From Heyndrickxia shackletonii (GTDB lineage Bacteria > Bacillota > Bacilli > Bacillales > Bacillaceae_C): a DNA stretch of 62,932 nt. Location: the NCBI RefSeq assembly GCF_001420715.1, contig NZ_LJJC01000006.1:608652-671583 (forward strand). Direction: 5' to 3'. Below the pieces are notes generated by a model. The model saw only the letters and a list, made by a program, of their open reading frames with translations, was not told where the DNA came from and ran no database searches. Shown here piece after piece: positions 59,680 to 62,932 of this stretch. The position numbers and the translations under genes are program-made. Each line of letters begins with the position of its first letter. Position 1 is the first letter of the stretch.

Positions 59680-60509
59680 AGGATATTTTCCTTGTGGTCG
59701 GTATTCCTGAGGCAACCTATCACTATCATGTAAAAAACTTTGGGAATAAAGATACGAATAGAGAGCTAAAAGAACTCATTACCGACCTGTTTAAGAAGTT
59801 CCATGAACGTTACGGTTATAAACGCATCACAAAGGAATTAAAGAAGTTAGGACATCGTGTTAACCATAAAAAAGTGTATCGACTTATGCGAGAAATAGGA
59901 TTGAAATGTGTAAAATTTATGCGGAAATCCCGTAAATACAATTCCTATAAGGGGAAGGTTGGGAAGGTAGCGAAAAACCGTTTATCCCGGCGTTTTTCCA
60001 CACCTATCCCTCTTCAAAAATTAGTAACAGACATTACAGAATTCAAATGTCTAGGCGATGAGAAGTTATATTTAAATCCGATTCTTGACCTTTATAACGT
60101 AGAAATTGTTGCGTTTGAAATTAGGAAACGTCCAACGTTAGATCTTGTCATGAAACCTTTAAAAGAAACAATAGAGATATTAAAGAATCATGCGACCTAT
60201 CGCACCACTATCCATTCCGATCAAGGCTGGCATTATCAACACAACCAATGGGTCAGAACGTTAAAAGAAAATAAAATATTCCAAAGCATGTCACGTAAAG
60301 CAACCTGCGCAGACAACGCTTCGATGGAGAATTTCTTCGGCATTTTAAAACAAGAAATGTATTATGGGGAGATTCTAGTAAGCTATGAAGAATTAAAAAG
60401 AAGAATAGAAGAATATATCTACTGGTATAACAATGAACGTTCAAAAGAAAAATTGGCTGGAATGAGTCCAGTTGAATACCGAACTCAATCCAGCCAATCA
60501 GCTGCATAA
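59643..60509 (+). CDS. IS3-family transposase OrfB (DDE integrase)
   Basis: 288 residues counted from the first ATG, but the functional transposase is the OrfA-OrfB fusion made by -1 slippage at 59583-59589; the OrfB frame is open back through that site. An HTH_21 segment (KKFHERYGYKRITKELKKLG) is followed by the integrase core with the DD(35)E triad: Asp130 (TDITEF), Asp193 (HSDQGWHYQ) and Glu229 (SMENFFGILK). No stops or frameshifts, so the element may be active. Confidence 0.93.
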   Translation: MAFELKEEGFRLKDIFLVVGIPEATYHYHVKNFGNKDTNRELKELITDLFKKFHERYGYKRITKELKKLGHRVNHKKVYRLMREIGLKCVKFMRKSRKYNSYKGKVGKVAKNRLSRRFSTPIPLQKLVTDITEFKCLGDEKLYLNPILDLYNVEIVAFEIRKRPTLDLVMKPLKETIEILKNHATYRTTIHSDQGWHYQHNQWVRTLKENKIFQSMSRKATCADNASMENFFGILKQEMYYGEILVSYEELKRRIEEYIYWYNNERSKEKLAGMSPVEYRTQSSQSAA

Positions 60510-60686
60510 TAAAACTCTAACTTTTAGGGGTAACCACCGTAGTGCATTATTCCAAGCGTTTTATAATGGAATAAAGGACTTGAAATAGTTCTGAAAACGA
60601 ATTGGATATTAAATGGGAATACTTCTTCGTTTGATTAGGGATAATATTACTTGATAACGGTTTAAAATTTATCCCGCGAGGTAGAA

Positions 60687-61922
60687 ATGTTGAAAAAGTC
60701 CTTCCCAAATCAATTGCGCCGCCCAAAGGCTTATCTTTCTCCATTCTTAGTAAATTATATTGTAGAACGTAATCCTTGGAATATTGTTTGGTGGTCTGCC
60801 GCCTTTCCAGGTGCTGGTCATATGCTTCTGTGCAAATATTTTTCTGGGATATTGCTGATGTTTTGGGAGATTGTTATTAACGTCAAGGCCCATATCAATG
60901 AGGCTATATACTATTCTATGATTGGAAAGTTCGAGCTTGCTAAAATGACGATTGATACCAGGTGGTTTCTTCTATATTCGGCTGTTTTTGTCTTTGCTAT
61001 GTGGGATTGTTACAGTATCACAATTGATTTAAATAAATATGCTCGATTAGCTAATCGTTCCGAATCGAGAATTAGGCCATTTAAAATTAGTGCAATAGAA
61101 GTAAATTTCCTTGATTATCGAAATCCATGGAATGGGGCTTTTTGGTCCTTTTTTAGTCCAGGATTAGGTTCCATTTATAGCAATAGGCTTCCAACAGGTT
61201 TTTTTATTCTCATTTGTTTTATTTTTACGGCGTATAAATCGAATGTATTACCTGCTATTCAATTGACGTTTTTAGGAAAGACGGAACTGGCAGGTTCTAT
61301 CATTGATATTCAATGGTTTTTAAATTTGCCATCCATTTTACTTTTTAGTATAAGCAGTTCTTATGAAGATATATTCATTACCAATAAATTATTCAAACTA
61401 GAACAATCCAGATTTTTAAAGGAGAATTATCAGCCGGAACATTTTAAAATGCCCCAAAAGACTAAAAAGAGGGATTTTATGCATATCATTTCAACCTTTC
61501 GACATAATGCCTTATTAGAACTTGCATTGAGTGATTTGGAACTACGGGGAATACCAAGGGAAAATATTTTCGTTGCTTCTTTAGAAAAATTCTCCCCGAA
61601 ATTTCATAAGGTTCGAAAAAATCATAAGGAAGGTGCCAGTAAATACGAATTGTCGTTTTTCTTGGGAGCTATTTTTATGCTTCTTGGTGGTATATATGGC
61701 TTTATATGGACTTGGGGCCCTATTCTATGGTCACTGATTGGATTGATATTCGGAGCCCTTTTAGGTGTTATTATTTCCCTTATTATTTATCGAAGTAAAT
61801 GGTTTCAAAAGGAGATGCCTACAGAGGTTGTTCTGATCATAGAATGTGAAACTAATCAATCAGAGCTTGTTGAAGGAATCTTATGGGACCACAACGCACT
61901 TGGTGTAACGAAAACATCGTGA
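60687..61922 (+). CDS. Internally duplicated multi-pass membrane protein, unknown function
   Basis: 411 residues in three parts. Two homologous membrane modules follow each other with an offset of 117 residues: ERNPWNIVWWSAAFPGAGH (27-45) with DYRNPWNGAFWSFFSPGLGS (143-162), each followed by two or three helices, a GKxELA motif (80-85 and about 197-202) and a DxxWFL motif. The C-terminal part (about 265-411) is a different domain: HNALLELALSDLELRGIPRE, then two glycine-rich helices (WTWGPILWSLIGLIFGALLG) as in Bacillus proteins of unknown function. No enzyme motif seen. ATG with GAGGT close upstream. Ends at a strong terminator. Confidence 0.75.
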   Translation: MLKKSFPNQLRRPKAYLSPFLVNYIVERNPWNIVWWSAAFPGAGHMLLCKYFSGILLMFWEIVINVKAHINEAIYYSMIGKFELAKMTIDTRWFLLYSAVFVFAMWDCYSITIDLNKYARLANRSESRIRPFKISAIEVNFLDYRNPWNGAFWSFFSPGLGSIYSNRLPTGFFILICFIFTAYKSNVLPAIQLTFLGKTELAGSIIDIQWFLNLPSILLFSISSSYEDIFITNKLFKLEQSRFLKENYQPEHFKMPQKTKKRDFMHIISTFRHNALLELALSDLELRGIPRENIFVASLEKFSPKFHKVRKNHKEGASKYELSFFLGAIFMLLGGIYGFIWTWGPILWSLIGLIFGALLGVIISLIIYRSKWFQKEMPTEVVLIIECETNQSELVEGILWDHNALGVTKTS

Positions 61923-61946
61923 CTCGGCATACTGCCGGGTTTTTCT
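61923..61946 (+). terminator. Terminator after the duplicated membrane protein gene
   Basis: CTCGGC (61923-61928) and GCCGGG (61934-61939), one G-U pair, then T5. Confidence 0.8.
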
Positions 61947-62042
61947 TCTATATGTACATATTACTTTGAAAAAATAAAGGCTTTATTTGTTAGGTAAACG
62001 ATAGTATAGTACAACTAATAAATTTTGAAGGAGTGTATTATT

Positions 62043-62288
62043 TTGTTTCTCAAACTGACCAAAGAACAAAGGCAAATGATGATAGCAGATATTCAAGACT
62101 TTTTTTTACAAGAAAGAGATGAAGAAATAACAGAGTTTGCAGCTGAATCTGTATTAAACTTCTTTAAAGAGTCACTTGCACCGCATTTTTATAATGCTGC
62201 TATTCAAGACGCTAAACATGTAGTTGAGCAACAGTTTTTATCGCTGGAAGAGGAAATCGTAACACTCGAGCGACCGGTAAGGAAATAG
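62043..62288 (+). CDS. DUF2164 family protein
   Basis: 81 residues. Start is TTG at 62043 with GAAGGAG nine bases upstream; the earlier TTG at 62025 overlaps that ribosome site. The sequence LTKEQRQMMIADIQDFFLQE, then FAAESVLNFFKESLAPHFYN and DAKHVVEQQFLSLEEEI, is the whole DUF2164 domain, a small all-helical family found in many Bacilli with no known function. Monocistronic. Confidence 0.85.
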   Translation: MFLKLTKEQRQMMIADIQDFFLQERDEEITEFAAESVLNFFKESLAPHFYNAAIQDAKHVVEQQFLSLEEEIVTLERPVRK

Positions 62289-62336
62289 CAATGTATTCGT
62301 TTAAATGACCAGATTGGGAAGTATTTGCTTGAAGAT

Positions 62337-62634
62337 GTCTTTTATAAGTTGGATGAAGGATAGGGTGGCGAAAAAACTTGGTCGAGATGACCTTTAGAAG
62401 GTTTCAAAAGACCAACAGGGGGCCAAATCCGGAACCAAGTGTCCTTTAGAAGGTTTCAAAAGGCCAACAGGGGGGCAAATCCTGACCCAAATGGACCTTC
62501 ATAAGCGGGATGAAGGACAATGAGGCGGAAAAACTGAGTCAGGATGACCTTCATAAGTAGGATGAAGGACAGTGCGACGGAAAACTAAGTCAAGATGACC
62601 TTCATGAGTGGGATGAAGGACATTGAGGATTAAG
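62337..62634. repeat. Tandem array of six 52-bp repeats (GACCTTCAT hairpin units)
   Basis: Units start at 62337, 62389, 62441, 62494, 62546 and 62598, i.e. 52, 52, 53, 52, 52 bases. Units 1, 4, 5, 6 open with GACCTTCATAAG...GGATGAAGGAC (an 8-9 bp stem); units 2 and 3 are a variant with CCTTTAGAAGGTTTCAAAAG and CCAACAGGGGG. The array ends exactly where the IS256-type element begins. Apart from the array, 62289-62723 holds only the IS end. Confidence 0.88.
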
Positions 62635-62932
62635 TCCATATAATTGTGTAAAAAGAATAGGTCATCATCATGACCCGTGTTACAATGTTTTCGACCAAGA
62701 AACCATTTACGGAGGACATGATGATGACCCAAATAAATATTACTATAAATTTAGAAGATCTCAAAGAAAAAATTGAAAAAAGCTCACTTGAATCACCCGT
62801 AAAAGCCTCTTTGACATTAATTTTAAATTCTTTGATGGAGAAAGAAAGAGACGAATATATCAATGCTCTTTCCCATGAAAGAACAGAAGAACGTAGAGGG
62901 TATCGAAATGGTTATTATGAGCGTGAATTAAT
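62629..62932 (+). mobile_element. IS256-family insertion sequence, left end (truncated by window)
   Basis: The terminal sequence GATTAAGTCCATATAATTGT (62629-62648) matches the IS256 terminal repeat type, and a GGTCAT/ATGACC hairpin (62659-62674) lies inside the end. A transposase gene starts at 62724 and runs off the window. The right end and target repeat are not visible. Confidence 0.85.
62724..62932 (+). CDS. IS256-family (mutator-type) transposase, N-terminal part
   Basis: The first 69 residues are seen: MTQINITINLEDLKEKIEKS ... SLMEKERDEYINAL, then RTEERRGYRNGYYEREL, the hallmark N-terminus of IS256 transposases; the DDE core lies beyond the window. Three ATG codons stand in a row (62718, 62721, 62724) after GGAGG; the third has the best spacing. 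Partial at the 3' side only because of the window edge. Confidence 0.9.
   Translation, partial: MTQINITINLEDLKEKIEKSSLESPVKASLTLILNSLMEKERDEYINALSHERTEERRGYRNGYYEREL

Larger units (their letters stand above)
59063..60538 (+). mobile_element. Complete IS3-family (IS150 group) insertion sequence
   Basis: 1476 bp flanked by a 3-bp target repeat GTA (59060-59062 and 60539-60541). Imperfect terminal repeats: left GGTACCGACCCCCGAAAG, inverted right GGTGGTTACCCCTAAAAG, both continuing TTAGAGT. It has orfA and orfB in a -1 relation with an A6G slip site. Just inside the left end CCCCCGAAAGTTAGA (59071-59085) and its complement (59094-59108) form a 15-bp hairpin before orfA, able to block outside transcription or translation. 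The target is the loop of a hairpin: AAACGCTTGGA (left, 59049-59059) and TCCAAGCGTTT (right, about 60552-60562) flank the insertion. Confidence 0.93.

Overview
The window looks like chromosomal DNA of a low-GC, endospore-forming Bacillaceae (Bacillus sensu lato). The evidence is a menaquinol aa3 oxidase operon (qoxABCD), sporulation genes (racA, a cdaS-type diadenylate cyclase, a SleL/YaaH-like cortex-lytic enzyme), strong AGGAGG-type ribosome sites with frequent TTG/GTG starts, a perfect CIRCE element, and many short intergenic repeats typical of this group. No rRNA, tRNA or CRISPR array was seen. The species cannot be named from sequence alone.

Layout. 1-0.22 kb: 3' end of a group II intron with the tail of its maturase. 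0.2-5.6 kb (minus strand): a small membrane protein, ctaA, and qoxDCBA read in reverse (QoxA lacks CuA ligands, so this is a quinol oxidase). 6.2-9.1 kb: Trk/Ktr-type ion transporter and aminopeptidase PepC. 9.5-21 kb: a membrane GGDEF-EAL protein, an XRE-TPR regulator divergent from an MFS exporter with twin operators, diadenylate cyclase, SleL, a ROK kinase, proline dehydrogenase and an HD-GYP protein; three second-messenger enzymes lie within 12 kb. 21-23.5 kb: a decayed accessory patch with a sugar-transferase remnant, a membrane-anchored protein with a C-terminal toxin-44-like domain, a SLAP-domain protein and a 21-bp degenerate repeat array. 23.5-31.5 kb: RsmF, glycerate kinase, CIRCE-htpG, a methyltransferase, threonine aldolase, and a GNAT protein whose start was hidden by a non-ATG codon.

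31.6-37.2 kb: a catabolic cluster of an ornithine-cyclodeaminase-like protein, a CocE-type hydrolase broken by a one-base deletion in a T run, acyl-CoA dehydrogenase and thiolase. 37.4-38.0 kb: twelve 52-bp hairpin repeats. 38.1-46.3 kb: an Ntn asparaginase, RacA, a MarR/MFS/HlyD efflux cassette with matching operator-like palindromes, an O-antigen-ligase-like protein and a C45-type acyltransferase. 46.5-50.2 kb: mntH behind an MntR-like box, an M20 amidohydrolase and an SDR dehydrogenase. 50.6-55.9 kb: the mannitol operon mtlA(EIICBA)-mtlR-mtlD. 56-59 kb: a UPF0316 protein and a LysR regulator divergent from gltP. 59.06-60.54 kb: a complete IS3/IS150-type element with a classic A6G frameshift signal, inserted in the loop of a hairpin. 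60.7-62.9 kb: an internally duplicated membrane protein, DUF2164, a second 52-bp repeat array, and the left end of an IS256-family element cut by the window edge.

Most of the window is ordinary housekeeping and metabolism. The least explained signals are the two unrelated 52-bp hairpin arrays, the dispersed GGTGTCAGGCACC hairpin family (six copies), the membrane-tethered toxin-44-like protein without an adjacent immunity gene, and the duplicated membrane protein at 60.7 kb. I see no clear new multi-gene defence system.
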